From positions 434,001-498,000 of the forward strand of contig NZ_FNOG01000005.1 of the NCBI RefSeq assembly GCF_900106525.1: DNA of 64,000 nucleotides. The letters run 5' to 3'. Under the pieces are notes generated by a model. That model was given only the letters and a program-made list of their open reading frames with translations. It searched no databases and had not been told where the DNA came from. This DNA is from Lysobacter enzymogenes. GTDB lineage: Bacteria > Pseudomonadota > Gammaproteobacteria > Xanthomonadales > Xanthomonadaceae. The stretch's first letter is position 1; each line of letters starts with the position of its first letter. A program made the position numbers and the translations under genes. Shown here piece by piece: positions 28,271 through 35,250 of this stretch.

Positions 28271-29068
28271 TCACCCCGCCGGCGCATACGCTCTCGCCGT
28301 CGACAGATAACGACTCGGCGGCATGCCGATCAGGCGCTTGAACATGGTGGTGAACGCAGAGGCGCTCTCATAGCCGAGATCCAGCGCCAGCGCAGTGATC
28401 GGTTCGCCCGCGGCCAACCGCGGCAGCGCCGCGAAGATCGCGGCCTGCCGGCACCATTGGGCGAAGCTGGTTCCGGTCTGGGCGCGGAAGCGGCGGGTGA
28501 AGGTGCGCCGGCTCATCGCCAGGTCGCGGCACCAGTCGTCGATGCCATCGTGCGGCGACGGGTGCGCGAGGTACGCGCGGCAGCGCTTGGCCAGGCGCGG
28601 TTCGGCCGGGAACGGGATGTCCAGCGGCAGCACCGGCGCGCGCTCGATCTCGCGCACGATCAGCGAATAGATCAGGTCCGGGCGCGAGCCGTCGGCGGTG
28701 TCGGCCTGCAGCGGCAGGTCGAGGGTCTCCAGCAACAGCTCGCGCATCAGCGCCGACACCCCGATCACCCGGCAGTCGGCCGGCAGCGCCGCGCTGACCT
28801 CGGGTTCGACGTAGATGCTGCGGGTGCTGATCGGCGCCAGCACGTGCACATCGTGCGGCATGCCGGCCGGAATCCAGGCGGCGCGCTCGGGCGGCACCAT
28901 CCAGCGGCCGGCCTCGGTGCCGACCACCATGATCCCGTGCGCGCCGTACAGCAGCTGCGAGCGGCGATGACGATGGCGGGCGATGCGATGCCCGCTGGGG
29001 TACTCGTTCGAGGTCGCCACGATCCGGCCCGGCAAGTGGTCGACCTGGCCGGCCAGCACATTGCGCAT
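28271..29068 (-). CDS. AraC-family transcriptional regulator
   Basis: The 265-residue regulator has an N-terminal cupin domain with HRHRRSQLLYGAHG and WMVPPERAAWIPAGMPHDV (about 30-75), typical of small AraC proteins near efflux pumps. The C-terminal double helix-turn-helix (DWCRDLAMSRRTFTRRFRAQ, ITALALDLGYESASAFTTMF, then IGMPPSRYL) binds DNA. It is divergent from the Fsr-like MFS pump with a 124-base gap, a common arrangement in which the regulator controls the pump. The inducer is unknown. Confidence 0.88.
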   Translation of the reverse strand: MRNVLAGQVDHLPGRIVATSNEYPSGHRIARHRHRRSQLLYGAHGIMVVGTEAGRWMVPPERAAWIPAGMPHDVHVLAPISTRSIYVEPEVSAALPADCRVIGVSALMRELLLETLDLPLQADTADGSRPDLIYSLIVREIERAPVLPLDIPFPAEPRLAKRCRAYLAHPSPHDGIDDWCRDLAMSRRTFTRRFRAQTGTSFAQWCRQAAIFAALPRLAAGEPITALALDLGYESASAFTTMFKRLIGMPPSRYLSTARAYAPAG

Positions 29069-29192
29069 TGGCCCGATCTCGAAGAATGTTGACCCGAACT
29101 ATAACGCGGGCAAGCACGCAGGAGCGTTTACTGAATCCGCCGTTGCGCCCGGCGCTGCCGGGCGCGCGCCCCCTCCCCGCCAGCCTTCCGCC

Positions 29193-30464
29193 ATGACCTC
29201 CCTGGACACCTCCGCTCCTGCACCGGCCGACAGCCCCGTCGCGCCTGCGGTTCCCGACTTCCAAACCCCGCCCGCCGCCGCCGAGACCGCCAACAAGATC
29301 GCCTTGCCGATCCTGGCCATGCTCAGCGTCTGCCACCTGCTCAACGACATGATCCAGTCGTTGCTGCCGGCGCTGTATCCGCTGCTCAAGCAGAGCTTTC
29401 AGCTCGATTTCGGCCAGATCGGCTTGATCACCCTGACTTTCCAGGTCACCGCCTCGCTGTTGCAGCCGCTGGTGGGCATCTACACCGACAAGCGGCCGAT
29501 GCCGTGGTCGCTGGCGATCGGCATGGGCTTCACCCTGACCGGGCTGCTGCTGCTCTCGCGCGCCACCAGCTTTCCGATGCTGTTGCTCGCCGCGGCCCTG
29601 GTCGGTTCGGGCTCGTCGGTGTTCCATCCCGAATCCTCGCGGGTGGCGCGCATGGCCTCCGGCGGCCGCCACGGGTTGGCGCAGTCGCTGTTCCAGGTCG
29701 GCGGCAATCTCGGCTCGGCCTTGGGGCCGCTGCTGGCGGCGTACATCGTCATGCCGCGCGGCCAGGGCAGCGTGGGCTGGTTCGCGTTCGCGGCGCTGGC
29801 GGCGATGCTGCTGCTCAGCCGCATCGGCCTGTGGTATCGCGATCAGATCCCCTTGCAGCGCAAGGCCGGCGCCCGCGCCGCGACAGCGCCGAAGCTGCCG
29901 CGCAACACCATCGTGGCGACCATGGTCGTGCTCGGCCTGCTGATCTTCAGCAAGTACTTCTACATGGCCAGCCTGTCGAGCTATTACACGTTCTACCTGA
30001 TGCACAAGTTCGGGGTCAGCGCGCAGAGCGCGCAGGTGCATCTGTTCGTGTTCCTCGGCGCCGTCGCGCTGGGCACCTTGGCCGGCGGCCCGATCGGCGA
30101 CCGCATCGGCCGCCGCTACGTCATCTGGTTCTCGATCCTGGGCGTGCTGCCGTTCACCCTGCTGCTGCCGCACGCGAACCTGGCCTGGACCACGCTGCTG
30201 ACGGTGATCATCGGCTTGATCCTGTCCTCGGCGTTCTCGGCGATCCTGGTCTATGCGCAGGAACTGGTGCCCGGCCGCACCGGCGTCATCGCCGGGCTGT
30301 TCTTCGGTTTCGCCTTCGGCATGGGCGGCCTGGGCGCGGCGGCGCTGGGCCAGTTGGCCGACCACGTCGGCATCGAAGCGGTCTACCGCTTGTGCGCTTA
30401 CCTGCCGGCGATCGGCTTGTTGGCGTGGTTCCTGCCCAAGCTCGAGCAGCGGCCGAAGGCCTGA
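29193..30464 (+). CDS. fsr: MFS efflux pump, fosmidomycin-resistance (Fsr)-like
   Basis: The 423-residue, 12-helix transporter has LSVCHLLNDMIQSLLPALYP near the start (HxxND...LPALxP is the Fsr signature), SGSSVFHPESSRVARMASGG and LFQVGGNLGSALGPLL, which match E. coli Fsr closely. The first 40 or so residues are a cytoplasmic, Pro/Ala-rich tail not found in E. coli Fsr. It likely exports antibiotics or a natural metabolite; fosmidomycin is only the founding substrate. Divergent from an AraC gene that may regulate it. A downstream AlkB-like gene starts 52 bases after its stop. Confidence 0.87.
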   Translation: MTSLDTSAPAPADSPVAPAVPDFQTPPAAAETANKIALPILAMLSVCHLLNDMIQSLLPALYPLLKQSFQLDFGQIGLITLTFQVTASLLQPLVGIYTDKRPMPWSLAIGMGFTLTGLLLLSRATSFPMLLLAAALVGSGSSVFHPESSRVARMASGGRHGLAQSLFQVGGNLGSALGPLLAAYIVMPRGQGSVGWFAFAALAAMLLLSRIGLWYRDQIPLQRKAGARAATAPKLPRNTIVATMVVLGLLIFSKYFYMASLSSYYTFYLMHKFGVSAQSAQVHLFVFLGAVALGTLAGGPIGDRIGRRYVIWFSILGVLPFTLLLPHANLAWTTLLTVIIGLILSSAFSAILVYAQELVPGRTGVIAGLFFGFAFGMGGLGAAALGQLADHVGIEAVYRLCAYLPAIGLLAWFLPKLEQRPKA

Positions 30465-30516
30465 GCGAGACGGCGCGGTCTCGCAGGCTGAGACCGCGCC
30501 GGCGTAGCCTGCGCCG

Positions 30517-31122
30517 ATGCATCAGGCCTCGCTGTTCGCCGCGCAACCGCAGCAACCCATCCTCGACGCCGAAGGCGGCGTGCGCTACCTGCCGGGCGTG
30601 TTCGCGCCGGACGCCTGCGCGCGCTTGTTCGCCGAACTGCGCGACCATGCGGCCTGGAATTCCGAGCAGCGGCTGATGTACGAACGATTGGTCGAGGTGC
30701 CGCGCCGCGTCGCCCGTTACCGCATCGGCCGCGACGAACTGCCGCCGCTGCTGGATGCCGCCGCCGCGCGCGTGCGCGAGGTGCTCGGTGCGCCCTTCGA
30801 CAGCGTCGGCCTGAATCTCTACCGCGACGGCCGCGACAGCGTCGCCCCGCACAACGACAAACTGCACGACCTGGCCCCGGGCCAGCCCATCGCCGTGCTC
30901 TCGCTCGGCGCGAGCCGGCGCATGACCATCCGCGCCAAGCGCGCGCCGCACGCGACCTGGCATATCGAACTGGAGGCCGGCAGCCTGCTGGTGATGAGCC
31001 ACGCCTCGCAATACCGCTACGACCACGGCATCCCCAAGGATCCGGGGGTGGTGGATGCGCGGATCAGCGCGGCGTTCCGGGTGCCGCGCGAGGCCGACGC
31101 CGCTGCGGCGCAGCGACTGTAG
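30517..31122 (+). CDS. AlkB-like 2-oxoglutarate/Fe(II)-dependent dioxygenase
   Basis: The 201-residue protein has the iron triad H112-x-D114 (APHNDK) and H170 (YDHGIPK), and the 2-oxoglutarate arginines in ARISAAFR (R182, R188). A NLYRDGRD strand (100-107) and LSLGASRRMTI complete the AlkB core. The short N-terminal arm (MHQASLFAAQ) is typical of the ALKBH2/3-like bacterial group, which reverses alkylation damage in nucleic acids. It is shorter than E. coli AlkB and is not next to ada. It could share a transcript with the Fsr gene (52-base gap), which would be odd for a repair gene. Confidence 0.88.
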   Translation: MHQASLFAAQPQQPILDAEGGVRYLPGVFAPDACARLFAELRDHAAWNSEQRLMYERLVEVPRRVARYRIGRDELPPLLDAAAARVREVLGAPFDSVGLNLYRDGRDSVAPHNDKLHDLAPGQPIAVLSLGASRRMTIRAKRAPHATWHIELEAGSLLVMSHASQYRYDHGIPKDPGVVDARISAAFRVPREADAAAAQRL

Positions 31123-31711
31123 GAGCGACGCGAGTCGCGACCGCGGCACTACGCTTGCGGCGAGGGCTGCGCCGCAGTTGCGTCGTCGCGGTCGCGGCTT
31201 GCGCCGCTCCTACAGAGACTACGCCGCTGCAACGAAGCGACTGTAGGAGCGACGCGAGTCGCGACCGCGGCACTACGCTTGCGGCGAGGGCTGCGCCGCA
31301 GTTGCGTCGTCGCGGTCGCGGCTTGCGCCGCTCCTACAGAGACTACGCCGCTGCAACGAAGCGACTGTAGGAGCGACGCGAGTCGCGACCGCGTCACTTC
31401 GCTTGCGACGAGAGTTACGCCGCAGTTGCGTTGTCGCGGTCGCGGCTTGCGCCGCTCCTACAGGGCCTATGCCGCTGCGACGAAGCGACTGTAGGAGCGA
31501 CGCGAGTCGCGACCGCTGCACCTCGCTTGCGACGAAAGTTGCGCCGCAGTTGCGTTGTCGCGGTCGCGGCTTGCGCCGCTCCTACAAGGGCCATGCCGTC
31601 GCGACGAAGCGACTGTAGGAGCGACGCGAGTCGCGACCGCGTCACTTCGCTTGCGACGAGGGTTATGCCACAGGTGCGTTGTCGCGGTCGCGGCTTGCGC
31701 CGCTCCTACAG
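31117..31711. repeat. Dispersed repeat, family B, five tandem units of 124 bases
   Basis: Units start at 31117, 31241, 31365, 31489 and 31613, exactly 124 bases apart. Each unit has a left arm (ctgtaggagcgacgcgagtc...) and a complementary right arm (...ttgcgccgctcctaca). About 30 bases of spacer (ctgcaacgaagcga type) separate units. The first two units are nearly identical and later ones diverge, so the array grew by duplication. Its first bases overlap the last codons of the AlkB gene. Confidence 0.92.
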
Positions 31712-31737
31712 GGAGATACGCTGCTTGCGCGTGAGGC

Positions 31738-31929
31738 TTAGGCTTGCGCGGACGGGGTGACCGCGTGCGTCGGTGCGTCGTCGCTGGAGGCCAGCGCGGC
31801 CCAGCGCAGTTCCACGCCGTTGCGCCGGCCTTTTTCGGTCAGCTTGAGTCCGTCGGGGTCGACGGTCAGGGTGTAGGCCTTGCCGTCGATGTCCAGTTCG
31901 CGCCGCAGCGGTTTGTCGAGTTTGGTCAT
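31738..31929 (-). CDS. Small conserved-looking protein of unknown function
   Basis: The 63-residue protein has a good ribosome site (aggag) 7 bases before the ATG at 31929. The sequence (RELDIDGKAYTLTVDPDGLK, then LTEKGRRNGVELRW) reads like a small beta-rich fold with paired strands. There is no signal peptide or membrane segment. It is followed by the 124-base repeat array and preceded by the GIY-YIG gene 22 bases upstream, so the two are probably co-transcribed. I do not recognise the family. Confidence 0.6.
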   Translation of the reverse strand: MTKLDKPLRRELDIDGKAYTLTVDPDGLKLTEKGRRNGVELRWAALASSDDAPTHAVTPSAQA

Positions 31930-31951
31930 GGTGCACTCCTGAGCGTTGGGC

Positions 31952-32593
31952 CTAGGGAACGGTAGCGCCGGCGCGCCGGTACCAGTCCAGCAGACTGGGC
32001 GGCAGGCGGCGGTCGAGATCGAAGGTCAGCGCGCGATGCGCGTCCAGGGTATCGAGCAGGTTGCGCCGCAGCGGCGCCAGCTCCGGCGCGTCGAGCAAGG
32101 CGGTGTCGCCCTGCAGCTGCGTCAGCAACTCCTCGGCGCGCGCGTACAACGCGTCGCCCTGCCCCGTCAGTTCGCGCGCCATCCATGCCGACAGCGGCCG
32201 GTGCACGGCATGGCCATGCGCCCGCCACAATTCGGCTTCGCGTTCGAGTTGCGCATAGGCGCCGCGGTACCACTCGCCCAGGCCGGCCGCCTGTTCGCGC
32301 ACGGTCAGCGGCGCCGGCGCATTGTGCTCGCGCAGCCGCGCATGCAGCGCGTGTTCGAGCGAGCGCGCCTCGCGCACCTTGTCCAGCTCCAGCGCGAAGG
32401 CGCGGCCCAGATCGAAGAATTCGAAGTAGCGCGGCTGCAAGGCCTGGGCGCGTTGCAGCGGATTGCGCGAGTGGCCGATCTTGAGCAGATCCTCGTACGC
32501 GCACGGCAGCACGTACAAGAAGCAGCGTCCCTCGCTGGCGCCGGCGGGACGGTCGGGTTCTCGGCTGCGCAAGAAGGACATGGGCCGGATCAT
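31952..32593 (-). CDS. GIY-YIG-type nuclease domain protein
   Basis: The 213-residue protein has FLYVLPCAYEDLLKIGHSRN then PLQRAQALQP at about residues 25-55. This is the arrangement of the T5orf172/GIY-YIG nuclease core (aromatic-V-L ... KIG-S-NP--R). A helix-rich region follows to the end with no motif I know. The function is not assignable beyond possible DNA binding or cleavage. The two possible starts (32593 and 32581) both lack a strong ribosome site. Confidence 0.6.
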   Translation of the reverse strand: MIRPMSFLRSREPDRPAGASEGRCFLYVLPCAYEDLLKIGHSRNPLQRAQALQPRYFEFFDLGRAFALELDKVREARSLEHALHARLREHNAPAPLTVREQAAGLGEWYRGAYAQLEREAELWRAHGHAVHRPLSAWMARELTGQGDALYARAEELLTQLQGDTALLDAPELAPLRRNLLDTLDAHRALTFDLDRRLPPSLLDWYRRAGATVP

Positions 32594-32730
32594 CGCCCAG
32601 GCGTTGCGAGCGCGGCGTGCAGGCCGCGGCCGGATCGCGCGCCGCTGTGGCTTGGTTCACGTTTTCTCACCACGAGCATTGTCGCCAGCCGCACCGGCTT
32701 GCGCATTTTTCGACCGCCATCGAGCGACCT

Positions 32731-33033
32731 TCAATCGGTAAACGGCCGTTCCGACGAACGCACCGGCCGCACCCGCGCGATCTCGTCGATCCACAGATAA
32801 TCGCTGCGGCCGCTGGCCGGGTCGTCGACGCGCACGACCGCGTTGATGCCTTCGCGGCCGTCCGGATCGAGAAACGTCTGCAGGCTCGGGCGCACCACGA
32901 CCACCGCCGCGCGCCAGCTGCCGTCGATCAGTTGCAGGTCGATCAAACCTGCGTCGGGCAATTGCGCCACCAGCGCGCTGAGGCGTTCGATCTGCGCGGC
33001 GTCGCGGTAGACGCGGTCGGCGAGCTGGGTCAT
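32731..33033 (-). CDS. Small protein resembling the DUF3247 Sm-like family
   Basis: The 100-residue protein has a strong ribosome site (ggagg) 5 bases before the ATG. Helical start (TQLADRVYRDAAQIERLSALV) is followed by beta strands (GLIDLQLIDGSWRAAVVVVR, LQTFLDPDGREGINAVVRVD) and a final WIDEIARVRPVR. This looks like the Xanthomonadaceae-specific DUF3247 proteins, for which an Sm-like fold has been reported in Xanthomonas campestris. The match is from memory of the pattern, so the name is tentative. An RNA-linked role would follow if the fold is right. Confidence 0.55.
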   Translation of the reverse strand: MTQLADRVYRDAAQIERLSALVAQLPDAGLIDLQLIDGSWRAAVVVVRPSLQTFLDPDGREGINAVVRVDDPASGRSDYLWIDEIARVRPVRSSERPFTD

Positions 33034-33130
33034 GGAACCTCCGTAATGGCGGTTGCGCCAGGCCGCGGCGGCGCGGGCGCGGCTGCGTCGCGCGGACATG
33101 CTGAGCGGCCCGGTCCGCGCGACGCACGGC

Positions 33131-33505
33131 TCACTTGCGCGAGTGCGACGCCAGCAAACCGCTGGTGTCGACCTTCTTGACGCCGTCGATGTTGCGCGCG
33201 ATCGAGGCCGCCTTGTCGGCCTGCGCCTTGTCGACATGGCCGGACAGCTTGACCACGCCGTTGACGGTCTCGACCTTGATGTCGGTGCCAGGCACGCCGC
33301 TGGTCGCCATCAGTTCGGTCTTGACCTTGGTGGTGATCCAGGTGTCGCCGACCGGCTGCTGCGAATCGCCGGTCGCGGTGGCGGCGGGCTCCTGCATGCT
33401 CTGCGCATCCTGGGCGGCGTCGGCGCGGGTGTCGGCCGATTGCGCGGCGGCGCCGCCGGCGAAAGCCAGGCTGAGCGCGGCGGCGGCGATGAAGACGGTT
33501 TTCAT
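33131..33505 (-). CDS. BON-domain periplasmic protein
   Basis: The 124-residue protein has a signal peptide (FIAAAALSLAFAGGAAAQ). After a Gln/Asp/Ala linker a single BON domain covers about residues 55-118: DTWITTKVKTELMATSG, GTDIKVETVNGVVKLSGHVD and A.SIARNIDGVKKVD. BON proteins are periplasmic, bind phospholipid and support envelope stability, often under osmotic stress (OsmY-like). A strong ribosome site (ggagg) precedes the ATG. Next to two other small genes with the same strong ribosome sites. Confidence 0.85.
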   Translation of the reverse strand: MKTVFIAAAALSLAFAGGAAAQSADTRADAAQDAQSMQEPAATATGDSQQPVGDTWITTKVKTELMATSGVPGTDIKVETVNGVVKLSGHVDKAQADKAASIARNIDGVKKVDTSGLLASHSRK

Positions 33506-33604
33506 GAGGCGTTCCTCCGAAAGAAGCAGCGCGCGGCTGCGAAAGGCGGTGCTGACTCGATGCTTGCGGATGCTTCGACGGCAACGGGCTCGACCGCGGC
33601 GGAC

Positions 33605-33787
33605 TCAGTGATGGCCCTTGCGGCCCGATCCGGATTTCTTGCCGCCGTGGTCTTGCTTGTTGACCGTGCGCCAGGCGCGCTCCTCGGCTTCCTGCTTGGG
33701 CATGCCTTCCTTGCGGTAGCTCTCTTCGATGTGCTGGGCCTGGCGTTTTTGCTTGTCGGTGTAAGCCGATTTGTCGCCGCGTGGCAT
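33605..33787 (-). CDS. Very small basic hydrophilic protein
   Basis: The 60-residue protein has an excellent ribosome site (ggagg) 8 bases before ATG. It is very rich in Lys, Gln, Glu and Gly (AYTDKQKRQAQHIEESYRKE, then EAEERAWRTVNK and a GGKKSGSGRKGHH tail). Relatives in other proteobacteria are sometimes labelled plasmid stabilisation protein without clear support. The tail suggests an unstructured nucleic-acid-binding end; stress-related expression is a guess from its BON neighbour. Confidence 0.65.
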   Translation of the reverse strand: MPRGDKSAYTDKQKRQAQHIEESYRKEGMPKQEAEERAWRTVNKQDHGGKKSGSGRKGHH

Positions 33788-33992
33788 GCCTGTTCCTCCG
33801 ATGCGGCAGGCGCGGATGAGAGCCCGCGGGATGGTCGCGCTTGGCGACGCTGGATGGACGCAGCGATGACACGGCATCGCGTTGTCGCCTTGCACGCTAG
33901 CGGCCGCGTGGTTAAGCGGCTCGAACCGCAGCGTTAAGACGAGGTCGCGGCTTCATAGGCGCGGCGTCACGGTCGCCGCAGCCGCGCGCCGC

Positions 33993-34053
33993 AAAAACGT
34001 CCGGGCCCGGCGGACATCGCTGCTATCGCAACGATGCCTGCCGGGCCCGGACA
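33993..34053 (-). terminator. Terminator downstream of the low-affinity iron permease gene
   Basis: A 13-base stem pairs gtccgggcccggc (33999-34011) with 34040-34052, and an inner stem catcg/cgatg narrows the loop. On the minus strand the hairpin is followed by a T run (complement of aaaaac, 33992-33997). Each arm is itself a palindrome (ccgggcccgg). It lies in the 305-base gap 33788-34092, which otherwise shows no gene. Confidence 0.65.
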
Positions 34054-34092
34054 GTTTTCGCTTTCGGTTTTCGGCCGATACAGGCCGCGGCG

Positions 34093-34509
34093 CTAGCGCT
34101 CGGCGGAAACCCCGTCCGGCCGGCCGCGCCGCTGCGCTTCGTCGCGCGCCTGGCAGGCCAGGTCTTCATAGCGCTTGCGGAAGCGCTCCAGCGCGTCTTC
34201 GTCGAGCTCTTCCAGGTCGAGCAATGCGTTCTCGGCCTCGCGCGTGGCGCGGATCAGCTCGTCGAGCTTGATCTGCACCGCCGCCGCGTCGCGGTTCTGC
34301 GAGTTCTGGATCAGGAACACCATCAGGAAAGTAACGATGGTGGTGCCGGTGTTGATGACCAACTGCCAGGTATCGCTGTAGCCGAACATCGGCCCGCTGA
34401 TGACCCAGGCCAGCACCACCAGCACCGCCAGGCCGAAACACAGCGGGTGGCCGGTGAAGCGCGCAGCGGCCTTGGCGCCGCGCTCGAAACCGCGGCGCAC
34501 GGCGCTCAT
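34093..34509 (-). CDS. Low-affinity iron permease family protein
   Basis: The 138-residue protein has two membrane helices (about 24-40, FGLAVLVVLAWVISGPMF, and 52-68, INTGTTIVTFLMVFLI), then the family signature QNSQNRDAAAVQIKLDELIR and an acidic C-terminal helix (LLDLEELDEDALERFRKRYE). Bacterial members are short and their iron role is inferred from yeast Fet4-like proteins, so function is uncertain. The start overlaps the stop of the upstream gene (ATGA), so the two are a unit. Confidence 0.85.
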   Translation of the reverse strand: MSAVRRGFERGAKAAARFTGHPLCFGLAVLVVLAWVISGPMFGYSDTWQLVINTGTTIVTFLMVFLIQNSQNRDAAAVQIKLDELIRATREAENALLDLEELDEDALERFRKRYEDLACQARDEAQRRGRPDGVSAER

Positions 34510-34877
34510 CGTTGGCCGCGCTCGCGTTGCAGCCGTTCGCAGGCCGCCGCGGCGACCGCGCGCGCGTCGTCCCAGTCCAGGCGCGAGGCGCCGTGCACGC
34601 GGCGATAGCGGTCGCGCAGCTCGTCCTCGCCTTGCGCGCGGTCCTCGATCAGGCTGCGCACGTAAGCGTCGAGGCCGAGCTTGACCGCCGGCTCGTAGTC
34701 GCTGAAGCGCAGGCCCGGGCGGCCGAACAGCGCGCGGTAGTTCGCGCGCCAATAGCTCAACTCGGAGTCCAGATCGACCGCGTCGCGCGACAGCCGCGTC
34801 GGCGCGACGGCGGTGCGGTGGCCGCCGGCGGCGGAGCCGCGGCGGGTCGACAGGCTGTGCGTAGAGTCCAGGCGCAT
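34506..34877 (-). CDS. Hypothetical protein upstream of the iron permease gene
   Basis: The 123-residue soluble protein starts at 34877 with a ribosome site (gagga). It has a Ser/Arg/Thr-rich head, then a helical domain (SELSYWRANYRALFGRPGLR, YEPAVKLGLDAYVRSLIED, LDWDDARAVAAAACERLQRE). No family is recognised; the pattern YEPAVKLG recurs in Xanthomonadaceae hypothetical proteins. It is translationally coupled to the low-affinity iron permease gene. Confidence 0.6.
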   Translation of the reverse strand: MRLDSTHSLSTRRGSAAGGHRTAVAPTRLSRDAVDLDSELSYWRANYRALFGRPGLRFSDYEPAVKLGLDAYVRSLIEDRAQGEDELRDRYRRVHGASRLDWDDARAVAAAACERLQRERGQR

Positions 34878-35250
34878 CGGGTGTCCTCGAATGACTGCGG
34901 CGCGGGTACCGACCCGGCGCACAGAAGAAAGATCGCGAATGCGGCCATGAGCGGATCCGCATGCATCGTCGGCGATGCGTGCGCATGAGCGCATTCGCTC
35001 GTTCACGGCCCCCGCGGACCACCTTGCCACTGCGCCGCGCGAAGAGCGTGTCGATTCGGCTCATGCGCGTTTTTTTCGAGTTCAGTTTCGCAAACACCAT
35101 GGTGGCGCAGGCACAGCTGCGAATGCGACGAAACGCATCGTCGACAAAGATTGCACGCAGATCGCGCACATCGCTTTACGTTTTCTTCGCATCCGGCGGA
35201 ACTGCGTCGCGCTTTGGCGCTGAATCGCTCAGCCGCGACCGCCGGTCGCC
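34878..35250. other. Intergenic region, no gene recognised
   Basis: A 373-base gap lies upstream of the two-gene unit and downstream of the Lhr helicase. It is somewhat AT-richer than its surroundings around 35065-35220. It presumably holds the promoter of the 34877 gene. I see no gene, RNA or clear terminator. Confidence 0.35.

Noticed and set aside
31055..31246. Small open frames across the repeat arrays (31055-31760 and 27899-28341)
   Set aside because: They are translations of the tandem repeat DNA in several frames on both strands; no start signal and no protein-like character.
31117..31711. Possible CRISPR array
   Set aside because: Regular 124-base period, but repeats are inverted arms with near-identical spacers, not unique spacers, and no cas genes are near.
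34506..35250. Window searched for tRNA or small RNA genes
   Set aside because: No cloverleaf, conserved T-loop or strong promoter/terminator pair was found here or elsewhere in the window.
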